A stretch of DNA of 64,000 nt from Glebionis coronaria (GCA_025667525.1 CM046874.1:426520400-426584399), one strand, 5' to 3'. Positions 11,070 to 23,018 are shown, counted from the first letter of the stretch. Made by a program: numbers and translations. Notes: generated by a model not told the origin, from the sequence alone.

Positions 11070-12454
11070 CCTCGGTATCTTCATTATAATGTATCCTATT
11101 TTTTAATTAATGTTATTATGCAAAATTAGATTTAGGAGTATTTGTATTTTCCTTTCAAATAGTTTAGTAATTTTTACTGATATTAATAAAAAGTCATTTT
11201 GGTTGAATCTCGTTTCAATTTTACTTTCAGTTAATTTTTTCTATTGCAATCTGTTACTTTTCTAATCTAATTTTTTACAATATTTAATGTTATTTGATCA
11301 AGCTAGATTAATAGTTTGAGTTAAATAATATAAGTGAATTTGGGATAAAATCAAACCCCAATGGTTTGATTTATACAATTATAAAAGGTTGGAAATGAAT
11401 CTGTTACTGTTCGAATGTTTCTGGTTCAAAACTGGTTCAAGAAATAAGAATTGGTTCGTTGATAAATGGTGAGTGATGGTTCATTTGGTGACATGAATGG
11501 TGGTCTTGTTTCGTTTCTAAGGGGGTTCAGCACCTACCTTCTTCCCAATGGATATCTCCAAAACGTTCTAATTCTTTTAGTTTCATTGTTTTATTAATTT
11601 GTTTAATGGTATATGATTTATTTGTGAGTTTAATAGGTTGAGTTAGCTTTCTTCTTATGATTTGATCTGCTTAGGATTAATTGTTTAAGTACTTTTATTT
11701 TAATCTGATAAAGTAGATTGCTGATAGGGAGCTTGTATTGTCTTGCTATAATTTGTGGTAGATTTAAAAGTGATGATCTGATTTGTGTTTTAAGTCTGCT
11801 TCATTATTTAATAGCAAGTTTCTAGCTGCCTAATATATGTTTGGAGTGTGGGTACAATTTGAGTTTGCTTAGCTGAAGTCTAGAGCCAATTCAGATAATT
11901 TTGTTAAGGTTTTATTCTTTGCTTAGATTTGATTAAAATCTCTAGTCTGCTGAATCTGAGAGGTTGTTCTGAGTTTAGTATTCTGTTTTAAATCTGATAT
12001 GAGTTATTTTTTTAGCTTTACATACTGTTATACGCTTTGTTATTTGCTGGACTTGCTGATTTAAATTTTAGTTTAACTGATTTTGAGATCTGGGTGAGTG
12101 ATACTGGTTCTGTTTATGGATTAAATGAGTTTCTTGTGATTGATAAGGTTAGCTGTTATTAAATTTGTCTGTGTTAGCTTGTAATCTTAAATCTGTCTTG
12201 TAATTGTCATCTAGCTGATATTAATCTAGTTTTGATGATATCATCTGTTTTGCTGATTATGAACTGACTATTTGCATTGTATGAGTTCATTTTGTTCTTT
12301 ATATACTGTAAGTTATATACAGTTATCAGATTCACTAATCTGATAGCTAAAAAAGGCTGTTTTATTAATCAGTTCCATAAAGTTTAGCAAGAAAATCACT
12401 CTTGTGATTGTATCTTTGAATTTCTGTCAATTTAATAATTACTAAAAAAAATGT

Positions 12455-12527
12455 TGTCCTCAATGGGACTTGAACCCGTGACCTACGGTTCAACACCACA
12501 AGCCTTAACCATCTGAGATAGGGGCTC
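12455..12527 (-). repeat. tRNA-derived sequence inside Athila-1 LTR
   Basis: On the minus strand a Pol III A-box-like word (TCTCAGATGGTTAAGG, about 12505-12518) and a perfect B box GGTTCAAGTCC (12466-12476) are spaced as in a tRNA. The acceptor arms do not pair, so it is not a working tRNA; it resembles a SINE head or tRNA pseudogene. The 3' LTR copy (about 26629-26680) keeps the B box but lacks about 19 bp covering the A box. Confidence 0.65.
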
Positions 12528-13288
12528 ATTTTGTTTTAAACATGCTTTAAGTGATTAATATGTTCTTCTGATTTGACTTTCAGATTTATATTAGACGTTT
12601 TTAGTACTTCTTTTAGTTAATAGTTAAATTAAAATTTGTTATAACTCTCTTGAAATATTTGGTTATCTTTAAATTGGTAAAGAGTTTTTTAGTTAAAATA
12701 AAATATATTAGTTTAAAGAAATAAAATAAAAAATAAAAAAAATAAAAAAAATATATGTTTTATTAAGTTTAGAAAATTAATTAGTTATAAAAATTAGTTT
12801 TAAATAAAAATAGCTTTTAAAATAGATTTTTTTTATAAAAAGTAAAAGTTAATTTTTAATAGATTTAATTAATTAATAATTTTTAAATAGGTTTTTAAAT
12901 TAGTTTAAATAATTTTTTTAAATAGTGTAAAGGTAAATGTAATTAAATAGTTAAGTTTTAATAGTTGAAATTTTTAAATAGTTAAAATAATTTTTAGTAA
13001 TTGTTTTTAGTTTAAATGGGGAACGATTCATGCACTTTAGGAGTTTAATTTGTAGGATTTATTTTAGTTTAAAAACCGAAACCAATTCGAATCAATTGTC
13101 CAAATCGAAATAAATCGTCTCAAATTCGTAAGATCTTCGTGTACAACGAACTTGGTTCACCAACGTGTTTAATTGATTCCGTCTTTGGTCATTTTAGACT
13201 ATTACTTTTTCCTAAAGGTAATTTTCTAATTTACCTTATAACGTATCTTAATTATCACATATACACATCACGATCACATCAAAAATTT

Positions 13289-13306
13289 TGACGCCGCTGC
13301 CGGGGA
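13289..13306 (+). promoter_or_regulatory. Athila-1 primer-binding site
   Basis: TGACGCCGCTGCCGGGGA differs by one base from the Athila-2 site TGGCGCCGCTGCCGGGGA (37681-37698), the Asp-tRNA-type primer site of the Athila/Tat group. It lies seven bases after the LTR. Confidence 0.88.
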
Positions 13307-13894
13307 TCTTGTGTACGATTCGTTCCGTTGAGATTTGTTGATCGTTGATTTGAAGACCCTTTCCAAATAATATATTGTATTACGTAGAACAATAAATTTA
13401 CCTACTTTCCAAATAAGACCTTAGTTGGGATTTCATCACCTAGCTATTGTATTCAAATCCAAAACAAAAATAAAAGGCAAAATAGATAAATACTAACAAG
13501 AAGTTTGAACTCGATTTATACAAACTATAAGGTGGGTATAAGGCGACGTGCTATAAAAGGCCGTCTAAGGAAAAAGGTTTTTAAATGCTTTGTGCCACCT
13601 CGTTTCCCCGCTTGCTTGTGCGTATATTGAGACGGACGACCGATTATTAGTTTGTCAACTCAAGTAGTATTATATCTTATTTTTGTAGTTTACTTATTGA
13701 ACCTCGAGACGTTTAGGTTTTCACATATCGTTTCAAAGTCGACCGAGGGTAATTTACTTCTATAGTAGTTATCCTTATTCCTTGTTTTTATCGATCATTT
13801 TTTATTGAGCAATACCAAATAAAAATACTAAAAATAATCTTCTTCTTGTCTAATTTCTTTTCTTCAATCCTCTAAATTCTCGTCATTTTGGTGT

Positions 13895-15604
13895 ATGCAA
13901 TTACGTTCTTCTCGACTTGTGATTGATTTTAATAGGCTTGAAAATATTCCTCGTAGAAATAGAAATCGTCAACAACGAATAGTGGAACCCGAGATTCCAC
14001 CTATTGTTGTAGAGATGGCCGATAACCGAACAATGGAGGAATTACTCCGTGCACCCACCTAAGGGTATGGGGAAGCAAACGTTGTGCCGGCTATTTTGGC
14101 GGATCATTATGAGATTAAGACGGGTCTTTTATCGCTCATTCGTGCCGACCAATTTCGTGGCAATGAGACCGATAACCCGCATTCTCACATTCAGAATTTT
14201 CTTCGAATTACCTCGACTCTCAAGTTTAGAGATGTGCCGAATGATGCGATTAAGCTCATGCTTTTTCCGTACTCGCTCGAGGGTAATGATAAGATTTGGT
14301 ATGAGAAAGAACCACCGGGTTCGATTTTGACATGGGATGATTTAGTTTCTAAGTTCATGAATTATTTCTTTCCACCATCCAAAACAACACACTTTAAGAA
14401 CGAGACACTAGATTTGAACAAAAAGTGCATGAATCGTTTGGGGTTTCTTGGTAAAGGTTTAAAGATTTGTTAAGACAATGTCCACACCACGGTTTCTCGG
14501 AATTGCATCAAATAAATACTTTTTATAATGGGCTTAATATGATTGAACAAGATTCTTTAAATGCCGCCGCGGGTGGTAATCTTTTAAGAAAAACTCCGAG
14601 AGACGCGTGGGGTATAATTGAGAATAAATCTAGAGCACAATATTCACGAAACACATCGGTTGTTTCCAATGTGAATTCATTTAATCCAGAGATTGCTAGA
14701 TTGGACTCTAAGATTGACACGATTTTGAATGAGCTTCGGAAGAATCCTCATGGATCGATTAATATGGTTCAGAATGTTTGTGTATCATGTGGTGGAGCAC
14801 ATACTAATTATGCTTGTTCAACCACGGGGTTTGATCAAGCTAGTGTTTTTGCCGCGACGGGAACTTATGGCTCCAACGGTCAAGTTCCTCGTCAAAATCA
14901 TGTTGCTCCACCGGGTTTTCCATCGGTTCAAAATAGGTACAACAATGGAAACAATGGGAATAATTTTAGCCGTGGTAACCAAGGGAATTACAATCAAGGA
15001 AATGGGTTTAGTGCTAATCAAAACAATCAAGGTTTTCAAAGCAATAATCATAAATGATTTGTCAAGCTACATTAAAACGAATGATGCAAATTTGAAAGCT
15101 TTTCAAAATAACATTCAAGGACAAATGGCAACTTTGAAAAATGAGTTTCAAAATAAGATTAAAGGGCAAAATAATAAGATTGAGCTTAATAAAAAAAGAC
15201 TTGAACAAAACCAAAACCGTTTTGAGCAAAGATTAGAGCAAAGTCAAAATCGTATGCAACAAAGTTTGGAACAAGGTCAAAATAAATTGCTTTCGATGTT
15301 TGAATCTTTTATGAGCAAACCCCCATCTTCTTCGGGTGGCTTACCTAGGAATACCATTCCAAACCCGAAGGGTGAGATGAAAGCTATAACCATACGTAGT
15401 AAGAAAGCTTTAGACGGAGCTTTGCTTCCACATGTGAGTACCTCTCCGGTGAGGGAAGTAGAGCAAGAACCCGAGGTAGTTAAAGAAAAGGAAATTTCTA
15501 TTCCACCAAAGGTTGAGCAACTGCCTATTCCGGAACCCGAGCTTCCGAGGACTAAACCCACACTACCCTACCCTTCGAGACTTAACCAAGAGAAGCTCCG
15601 CTAA
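13895..15604 (+). pseudogene. gag: Athila-1 gag (stops and frameshifts)
   Basis: Gag starts at ATG 13895 (MQLRSSRLVIDFNRLENIPR). A TAA after LLRAPT near 14060 interrupts it, then the same frame gives the capsid-like LMLFPYSLEGNDKIWYEKEP with LTWDDLVSKFMNYFFPPSKT. The frame moves near 14440 to the one carrying CPHHGFSELHQINTFYNGL, the [13 protein letters not shown] nucleocapsid motif and an Asn/Gly/Gln-rich stretch. It moves back near 15050 to a coiled-coil region of [20 protein letters not shown] type and a proline-rich linker, ending at a stop at 15602-15604. The layout matches the intact Gag of Athila-2. Gag forms the particle and binds the RNA. Confidence 0.88.
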
Positions 15605-16303
15605 AAGTCCAATGCTCAAATGACTACTTTTTTAGAGATGTTTAAGAATCTTTATATAAATGTTAGTTTCGCGGATGCATTGCTTTACATGCCTAAGTTT
15701 GCTTCGACTATTAAGAAATTAATGAATGATAAAGGGAAATTGGTTGAAGTGTCTACATCTTTAGATGCTAATTGTTCCGCGGTTCTTACACAAAAGCTTC
15801 CCAAAAAGCTTGGAGACCCGGGCAAGTTTTTGATACCATGTGATTTCCCTAATATGGAAGAATGTTTAGCATTAGCCGATCTTGGTGCTAGCATTAATTT
15901 GATGCCTCTTTCCGTGTGGAAAAGGTTATCACTTCCCGAGCTTACACCTACTAAGATGACTCTCGAGCTAGCGGATCGATCGACCGCCTTTCCAAAAGGT
16001 ATAGCCGAGGATGTGTTTGTCAAAGTAGGGAAACTCGTCTTTCCAACGGACTTTATAGTTTGCGATTATCCCGAAGATTCTCGTGTACCACTTATTTTAG
16101 GAAGACCGTTTTTGATGACGGCTAGTGCTTTACTTGACATGAAAGCGGGGAAATTGACTTTAAGAGTTGATGATGAAAATATTACGTTTGATATTGGTCA
16201 TATCTCTAAATATTATTCCAAATATTACGAGGAATCAATTAATCAAATCGATGTGATTGATGTTGCTTGTGAAGAATATTCTCAAGAAGTGCTTAGATTC
16301 TAG
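15605..16303 (+). pseudogene. Athila-1 aspartic protease
   Basis: This is in the same frame as the end of gag, separated only by the stop at 15602-15604. It contains the Athila conserved lead-in (NVSFADALLYMPKFA), then GDPGKFLIPC, the active site ALADLGASINLMPLSVW (Asp-Leu-Gly, residues about 95-110) and the flap/second half VPLILGRPFLMTASALLD. A TAG at 16301-16303 ends the run, after which the same frame continues into the linker to RT. The close relative in Athila-2 is at 39418-40383. Confidence 0.88.
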
Positions 16304-18111
16304 GCTTCTTCTAAAAGTGCCAATCCCATTTCATCGAATCCTCTACTCACTCCATTTGACGGAGGTGACTTCGTTCTTGAAGAGCTTGAGAATAATGGTT
16401 ATTCAAAAATTGATAAGGATATTGATGTTTACCTTAGCACACCATTCAATCCTAGTGAGTTTGATTGTGAGAATTTTGATCCCGAGGGAGATATTCCGTT
16501 GATTGAAAAATTGTTGAATATGGATCCTTTTGAATCACCACCTATGGAATTAAAAGTTGTTAGTGAAAATGAAACTAAAGTGAAAACATCTATTGAGGAA
16601 GCACCCGAATTAGAACTTAAAGAACTTCCCACTCATTTGGAGTATGCTTTTTTTGAAGGAAAGGATAAGTTACCGGTGATTATTGCTAAGGGATTAAAAG
16701 AAAATGAAAAGGATGAACTTATTAAAGTGCTTAAGAAACATAAACGGGCCATTGCATGGAAAATCTCCGACATTAAGGGTATAGATCCAAAATTTTGTAC
16801 TCATAAAATTCTAATGGAGGATGATTATAAACCCGCTATCCAAAATCAAAGAAGGGTGAATCCAAAGATTCATGAGGTGATCAAAAAGGAAGTCACTAAA
16901 CTTCTAGACGCCGGAATGATCTACCCTATCTCGGATAGTCCATGGGTTAGCCCCGTGCATTGTGTTCTAAAGAAAGGAGGAATGACGGTTGTTACTAATG
17001 AGGGTAATGAATTGATTCCTACTAGACTTGTGACCGGTTGGAGTGTTTGTATTGAAAATAGGAAGCTTAATGATGCCACTAGGAAGGATCATTTTCCATT
17101 ACCTTTTATGGATCAAATGTTAGAGAGACTAGCGGGGAATGAATTCTATTGCTTTTTGGATGGATTTTCCGGCTATTTCCAAATCCCCATTGACCCTCGT
17201 GATCAAGAAAAGACCACATTCACTTGTCCTTATGGAACATTTGCTTATCGTCGAATGCCTTTTGGACTATGCAATGCTCTGGGGACATTTCAAAGGTGCA
17301 TGATGGCCATTTTCCATGATATGATCTAGAAAACCATGGAAGTCTTCATGGATGACTTTTCGGTTTTTGGGGAATCTTTCACTTCATGTCTCTCGAACCT
17401 TGAAAGAATGTTGCAACGTTGTGAGGAAAGGAATCTTGTACTTAATTATGAAAAATGTCACTTCATGTGCAAAGAAGGAATTGTGTTAGGACATAAGATC
17501 TCTAAGGCCGGTATTGAGGTTGATAGGGCTAAAATCGACGTGTTTGCCAAATTACCTCCACACACCACCGTTAAGGGAGTTAGGAGCTTTCTCGGCCATG
17601 CCGGCTTCTATAGACGTTTTATACAAGACTTCTCTAAGATAGCTCGGCCTATGACCCATCTTTTGGAAGAAGAACCTCCTTTCATCTTTTCGGATGAGCG
17701 TATTCAAGCCTTTGAGATGCTTAAAACGAAATTAACTGAATCTCTGATTTTAGTTGCTCCGGATTGGGACCTACCTTTTGAAATTATGTGTGATGCTAGT
17801 GATTACGCGGTAGGTGCGGTTTTGGGGAAACGTAAGTCAAAACATTTTTTGCCTATCCACTATGTAAGTAAGACTATGACGGATGCTCAAACAAAGTATA
17901 CTACAACGGAAAAGGAGTTACTTGCCGTTGTATATGCTTTTGAAAAGTTTAGACCATATCTCATCTTGTCTCAAACCATAGTGTATACGGACCACTCGGC
18001 TATCAAATATCTTCTTAATAAACAAGATGCTAAGTCGAGGTTGCTCCGGTGGATTCTCCTCCTTCAAGAATTTAATGTCAAAATTCTAGACAAAAAGGAG
18101 CCGAGAATCTC
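16304..18111 (+). pseudogene. Athila-1 reverse transcriptase and RNase H
   Basis: An acidic linker leads to RT, with PAIQNQRRVNPKIHEVIKKE, then SPWVSPVHCVLKKGG, a GFSGYFQIPIDPRDQEKTTF block and YRRMPFGLCNALGTFQR. A TAG at 17327-17329 cuts the frame just before the catalytic box [10 protein letters not shown], which is intact (two Asp). RNase H follows with [14 protein letters not shown] (first Asp), [16 protein letters not shown] (Glu) and [12 protein letters not shown] (Asp). The frame shifts near 18095 before [11 protein letters not shown] and RNase H would copy element RNA into DNA. Only one stop breaks about 600 codons, so decay is recent or mild. Confidence 0.92.
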
Positions 18112-19522
18112 GTGGCCGATCATTTATCTCGACTTGAGAATCCTCAACAAAGCGATCGAGATAACAAGGAAATCAATGAAACATTTCCTCTCAAGACGCT
18201 TGGTAAGATTGCTTTTCATGGTGATGATAGTACCCCATGGTTTGCGGACATTGCAAATTACCATGCGGGGAAGTTTGTGATCAAGGGTATGTCGTCCCAA
18301 CAAAAACGAAAGTTTTTCAAGGATATATCCTATTACTTTTGGGACGACCCCTATATGTTTCGTGTGTGTGCGGATCAAGTGATTCGTAGGTGCGTGTTTG
18401 GCAAAGAAGCTCAAGATATCCTTAAATCTTGTCATGAGGGACCCACCGGGGGACATCATGGTGCTAACGCCACCGCGAAGAAAGTCTTTGATGCTGACTT
18501 CTTTTGTCCTTCCATATATCGTGATGCCCAAGACTTGATGAAGACTTTTGATGTTTGTCAACGTCAAGAAAGAACTCACAAAGGGATGAAATGCCTCAAA
18601 ACATTATCCAAGTTTGTAAAATCTTTGACATGTGGGGGATCGATTTTATGGGGCCATTTCCATCTTCGAAAGGAAATAAGTACATTCTCGTAGCCGTGGA
18701 CTATTTGTCTAAATGGGTTGAAGCTAAGGCTTTGCCCACGAATGATGCTCGAGTTGTGGTGAACTTTTTGAAACAACTCTTCGCTAGGTTTGGAACTCCG
18801 CGGGCTATTATAAGTGATCGTGGGACCCATTTTTGTAATAAACAATTTGAAAACGTTCTAAAGAAATATGGTGTCACTCATCGACTTTCTACGGCTTATC
18901 ACCCTCAAACGAGTGGTCAAGTGGAGGTTTCAAACCGTGCTCTTAAAAGAATTTTGGAGCGTTCTATTGGAGAAAATCGCACTTCATGGTCGGATAAATT
19001 GGATGATGCATTGTGGGCTTTCCGTACGGCTTACAAGATGCCAATTGGTTGTACACCTTTTAGGTTGGTATACGGAAAAGCATGCCACTTGCCAATTGAA
19101 CTCGAACATAAGGCGTATTGGGCTCTTAAGCATTGTAACTTTGATTTAAGGACCGCGGGTGATCATCGCAATGTTCAAATGAATGAACTAAGTAAATTAA
19201 GGGATCAAGCTTATGAAAATTCTTTGATCTATAAAGAGAAGACTAAGAGGATTCATGACTCTAAGATCAAAAACAGCATTTTCAATGTTGGTGATCAAGT
19301 CCTCTTATTCAACTCTAGACTTAAGATTTTCTCGGGCAAGCTTAAATCCCGTTGGTCCGGACCATTCACCGTTCACAAGTGTTCCCTTATGGCACCGTTG
19401 AGCTAGCTCAAAAAGACGGGCCTAACTTTAAGGTGAATGGTCATCGTGTGAAACACTACTTTGGAGGGGACATACCTACGGAGGTTGTTCCGGATCTTAA
19501 AACTTTCCCTAAGGACCAATGA
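18112..19522 (+). pseudogene. Athila-1 integrase
   Basis: It starts [10 protein letters not shown] and has the zinc-binding segment [19 protein letters not shown] to FDVCQRQ; the first Cys of the usual CxxC is Phe here. The frame changes near 18580 to the catalytic core: [18 protein letters not shown] (Asp), [17 protein letters not shown] (Asp) and [16 protein letters not shown] (Glu). The C-terminal part includes [19 protein letters not shown] and a [17 protein letters not shown]3-like segment. A final frameshift near 19385 separates the last residues, which end at TGA about 19520. No chromodomain follows. Two frameshifts and the Cys loss make it inactive. Confidence 0.9.
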
Positions 19523-21025
19523 ATGCGGGGATCGAGTCGAGCTCATGACTCAGTTAACAAAAACGAGGTGCCTTGTGGGGGAGTCCCATACATTATATCT
19601 TCTTTCTATTTTCTAACACTAGTAAGGCTTGATCTTTCAAGCTCGTGCTCGTGTTTTGTTGTGTTGTGAATCTTAGGTATGACCCTTATTTTTGAAGACT
19701 CTCGTGTTCGGTTTTTGCCGGTCCATTCCTTTCTTTGAATGCAAAAAGGGGCACACTCTCTATCCTTTGATTTTTATCGACTAACGTTTTATCTTGAGGC
19801 ATAATTAATAAACGGCTTATAGATTTCCGTGCTCTTTCCATGTTAGGATTTTACATTAGACTCTTCGTGTTTTAGCAAGGGGGTGTTACTCTTGAGCTAA
19901 GAAACATTGAGGAAAATGTTTGGTTTTAGCATGGGGGAGTCAATCGATATAATCGCTTGCAATTGCTTTTGTCGTGTCTAAACGTAATTGGTTTTCTCGT
20001 TTTTCATAAAATTTTTAAATTTTTAGTGTTATTTTAAAGTTTTAATAAAGAAAATAAGTGCTTTTGACACAAATGTAGGCTTTCCGTTGGTGAAAATAAA
20101 AATAGTTTTTGACTCGACTTGGTTTTTTCCTTAGCTTTTTCTTAACGTGTTTGAATTAAGTTTTGCTAGGCTTTTATGTAGGGAGCTTTAAAACACGAAA
20201 GTCTTAAATCATACGGGTTAAGAACAAGAACTTTTCGCGAGTTCCTATAATTGATCCTAGAAATTCGTTTATTAAGGGAACTTTAAAACACAAATTTTAA
20301 AACTTGAAAAAGTATAGGAAGATGCAAGATCCTATAAATGACTTGAAAACCCAAAACATTGATTTAATAGGCTAAGTATCCATTGATTTCACATTTTTGA
20401 AATTTTACAATATGGAGAACAAGAGATGATAGAGTTCAATCATAAGTTTCTAAAATTAATTCTTCTTTGTGCAAGTATTTTTGTGTTTTATTTAATCTCC
20501 TCGTATTTATTTTTCACGCTTGAATAATAATTGCTTAATAAATGAAGTTTTTAGCGGTTTAGGCTTAATGATATAACTCGTAACTCCTTCTTTTTCTTCC
20601 CTTGTAATTAAAGTGAGAACACATTAAGGGTGTCAGCGTCATGGACTTTTGATCATGGGATTGCGGAAATTTGGCTTACTATAAATATCATGTTAATAAA
20701 GAAGAATAAATAAAAACATGTTCTCTAGGTGCCTTCGGGTGGGAGGCATGTAGCACTAACCTTGTCATTAGAGCCTTAGGGTGTATGGCAAGGGGACGTG
20801 TTGAATAAAAATTGCTTTACTATCATGATCCATAAGGTGGGATGGTGAATGTCAATTCCCTTATTTTTGTCCAAGGAGCCTTCGGGTGTGGATTTTAAAT
20901 AAGGAGCACAACTATATCTTAAAGAGCCACAAGGTGATATGATGTAATTATTGCTAACTCCATTAATCAGGTCATAATTGACTTTGGAGGTTTTATTGTT
21001 GCTTTAAGTAGTCCTATTAGCCAAA
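19523..21025 (+). other. Athila-1 untranslated region after pol, with conserved block
   Basis: No env-like frame is present. From about 19880 to 20390 the sequence is strikingly similar to 41130-41640 of Athila-2. It contains a stem-loop (AAACATT/AATGTTT, 19902-19921), purine tracts TAGCAAGGGGGTG and TAGCATGGGGGAG (19927-19939), and two copies of a GGGARCTTTAAAAC unit starting at 20181 and 20276. Further on (20720-20950) imperfect copies of gCCTTcGGGTG recur. These look like cis-acting RNA elements; function is inference. Confidence 0.75.
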
Positions 21026-21307
21026 TGTAACGCCCCACTTGGATAAGTGGACCGTTACGTGTACTTATGGCGTGTCATCAAAGCATAAGGCAAATGTAAT
21101 GAAACATTAAATGACCATAACGGAAATACCGGAATCAAACATCGGTAATCCAACCTAAGCTCAAACATGAAAAATGAAATACTGAAAGAAAGGACTAAAC
21201 AATGTCCAAATAAACAGAATAATGTAAGAAATGCATAATGTAAGAAGTCTGGATAGCTTCCATCCAAATGCACATGCTCTCAGAATCCTAAGAGTGTCCT
21301 GGTGTAC

Positions 21308-22033
21308 CTGCCGTTAGAACATGAAAGGAACTACGACTGAGCATAACGCTCAGTGAACGAATATAAAGCATGATAAGAATATACTGAATGAAACAGGCGA
21401 TAGAATACTGAAGCTGTAAGACTGATATGTAACATGTGGTAGAAATCTGCATAAAATCTGAGAAACCTGGTTCATATATACTGATACTGAAATATAACTA
21501 TAAATTCTGAAAACATGCATTTACTGTATTTTATTTGCCAGAGCTTATATAGGTCACGTGCTGTAACAACCGTGCATGAATAACTGGAGGGGTGACCTCG
21601 TCATGCTGTAGAGGGGTGACCTCTAAATAACTGTGCTGGGTGGAGGGATCAGCTCCAATGTGAAGGATGTAGAGCACACACCACATTCACCCTGATAACT
21701 TGTAACACATATAAGCCTAGGATGCATCCATACGCCCCACTAAAAATATACTGATAAAATGGCCAAGCTGAGCTGAGCGGGACGATGCAGGATATCACTC
21801 TCCTGCATGTGAGTCACGACACCGGTGCCTCTAGTGCCGTGGTTACGGTACCTCCGTAACTAGTACATAAACTGGTCGTGCTTGTATATAATGCTCAGGC
21901 AATTCATTTAGTTATTAACATGATTTCTGATAAACTTAAACATATACTGGGGAAACCATTTGGCTGCAGACGGGAAATCCTAATCATGCATAGGAAAGGA
22001 AATCCTTACTGAAAGGACGGGAAATCCGTACCT
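21308..22033 (-). promoter_or_regulatory. Candidate leader intron in the solo LTR
   Basis: On the minus strand CGAG|GTACGG (22034/22033) and AACGGCAG|GTACACC (ending 21308) bound a 726 nt segment. A perfect 7 bp stem ACTGAGC/GCTCAGT (21336-21354) sits 28 nt from the acceptor, where the other Tekay LTRs have TCAAC/GTTGA. The donor match is weaker than in the relatives. Confidence 0.4.
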
Positions 22034-22552
22034 CGTGTCCAGTAACGAAACAGAAACGAAAGCTGAAAGATCTACTCCGACTTCATGGTTACTACATAAA
22101 TAACGTACGCGAAAATAAGTTAACTGATTACTGTTTACTATTATCTATTTTCATATGTTCTTATTCTATTCTTACTAGCTTTATATATAATCTGATTAAT
22201 CTGCTTGTCTGGTGTATAATCTGATAACCCGACTGATCTTTAAATGTTTACTGATTAGTATATACTTATTTACGGTTACTGTGTATTATACTGTATTCCA
22301 ATAATCCCGATATTACTATAAATAGTAACCTGTTGTAAACGGAAAGTTTCCTAAAATAGAAAGATTTCCAATTTAGTTTTCTTTGAAAAGTAAAATCATT
22401 AACGAAATCCCATATTTAAAGTAAATAAAAGAATTAATTCTATGCTACTAATTAAGTAATAACACAAAACAATTTATTAAATTTATTTAATATAACTTAT
22501 TTATAAAAAGGTTTAATTAACTAAAGTAATTCCTCGCAAAAAAATAAGTTCC

Positions 22553-22633
22553 CACTGCTTGTTATAGCCAGTTCCCCCTGCTAGTTATAAACTGTTCCCC
22601 CTGCTAGTTATACTAAGTTTCCCCTGCTAGTGT
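22553..22633. repeat. Short tandem array of CCCCTGCTAGT words
   Basis: Three close copies of TTCCCCCTGCTAGTTATA-like units plus a diverged one (cccactgcttgttata at about 22550) occur at roughly 28 bp spacing. The same word occurs in copia-1, copia-2 and the Athila-2 LTR. Confidence 0.8.
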
Positions 22634-22756
22634 TTTCTGACAGACCCAAACGCCCCTTAACAATTGGTAATCCCAAACGCCCCCTTATTTCCAGAAATCA
22701 CCCAAACGCACCCTGTTTTGGTTTGGTTCTTGAATGAGCCCGAGAGGAAAAGATCA

Positions 22757-23018
22757 CCGAGACCTTAAGGTCTCGGTTTCCTTACTCAAGCAAAACCCGA
22801 CTCCCTGGTTTGGGTTATGGGTTCGCGGCTGAGCAACGGAAGCACCACCACCCAGACCTGTTGGTCCCGGCTGGTAACAAAACACCACCGAGAGCTTTAT
22901 GCTCTCGGTTTCCAGTGAACCCGACATTCTTATACATACCCCATTTGGGGTTACTGTCTTGGTCGGCCAGAAAAGCGGCACCACCAAGACTCGATGTCTT
23001 GGCTGGTCAGTCCACAAA
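22757..23018. repeat. Two tandem 131 bp units with covarying hairpins
   Basis: Palindrome CCGAGACCTTAAGGTCTCGG (22757-22776) is matched 131 bp later by CCGAGAGC-tttat-GCTCTCGG (22888-22908). CCAGACC-tgtt-GGTCCCGG (22852-22870) is matched 132 bp later by CCAAGAC-tcgat-GTCTTGG (22984-23002). Flanking CACCACC and GGCTGGT words repeat as well. The stems differ in sequence yet stay paired. Confidence 0.85.

Larger units (their letters stand above)
10109..13281 (+). repeat. Athila-1 5' LTR
   Basis: The LTR begins TGATATGAGTGTAATTACTC and ends ATCACATCA, 3173 bp. The start contains an inverted repeat (ATGAGT/ACTCAT). A TATA box CTATAAATAC lies at 11060-11069. A tRNA-derived segment lies at 12455-12527. 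The last 700 bp are very AT-rich. It closely matches the 3' LTR with scattered substitutions and small indels. Confidence 0.95.

Noticed and set aside
12455..12527. A functional tRNA gene
   Set aside because: The A and B boxes are present but the acceptor arms do not pair and the second LTR copy lacks the A box region.
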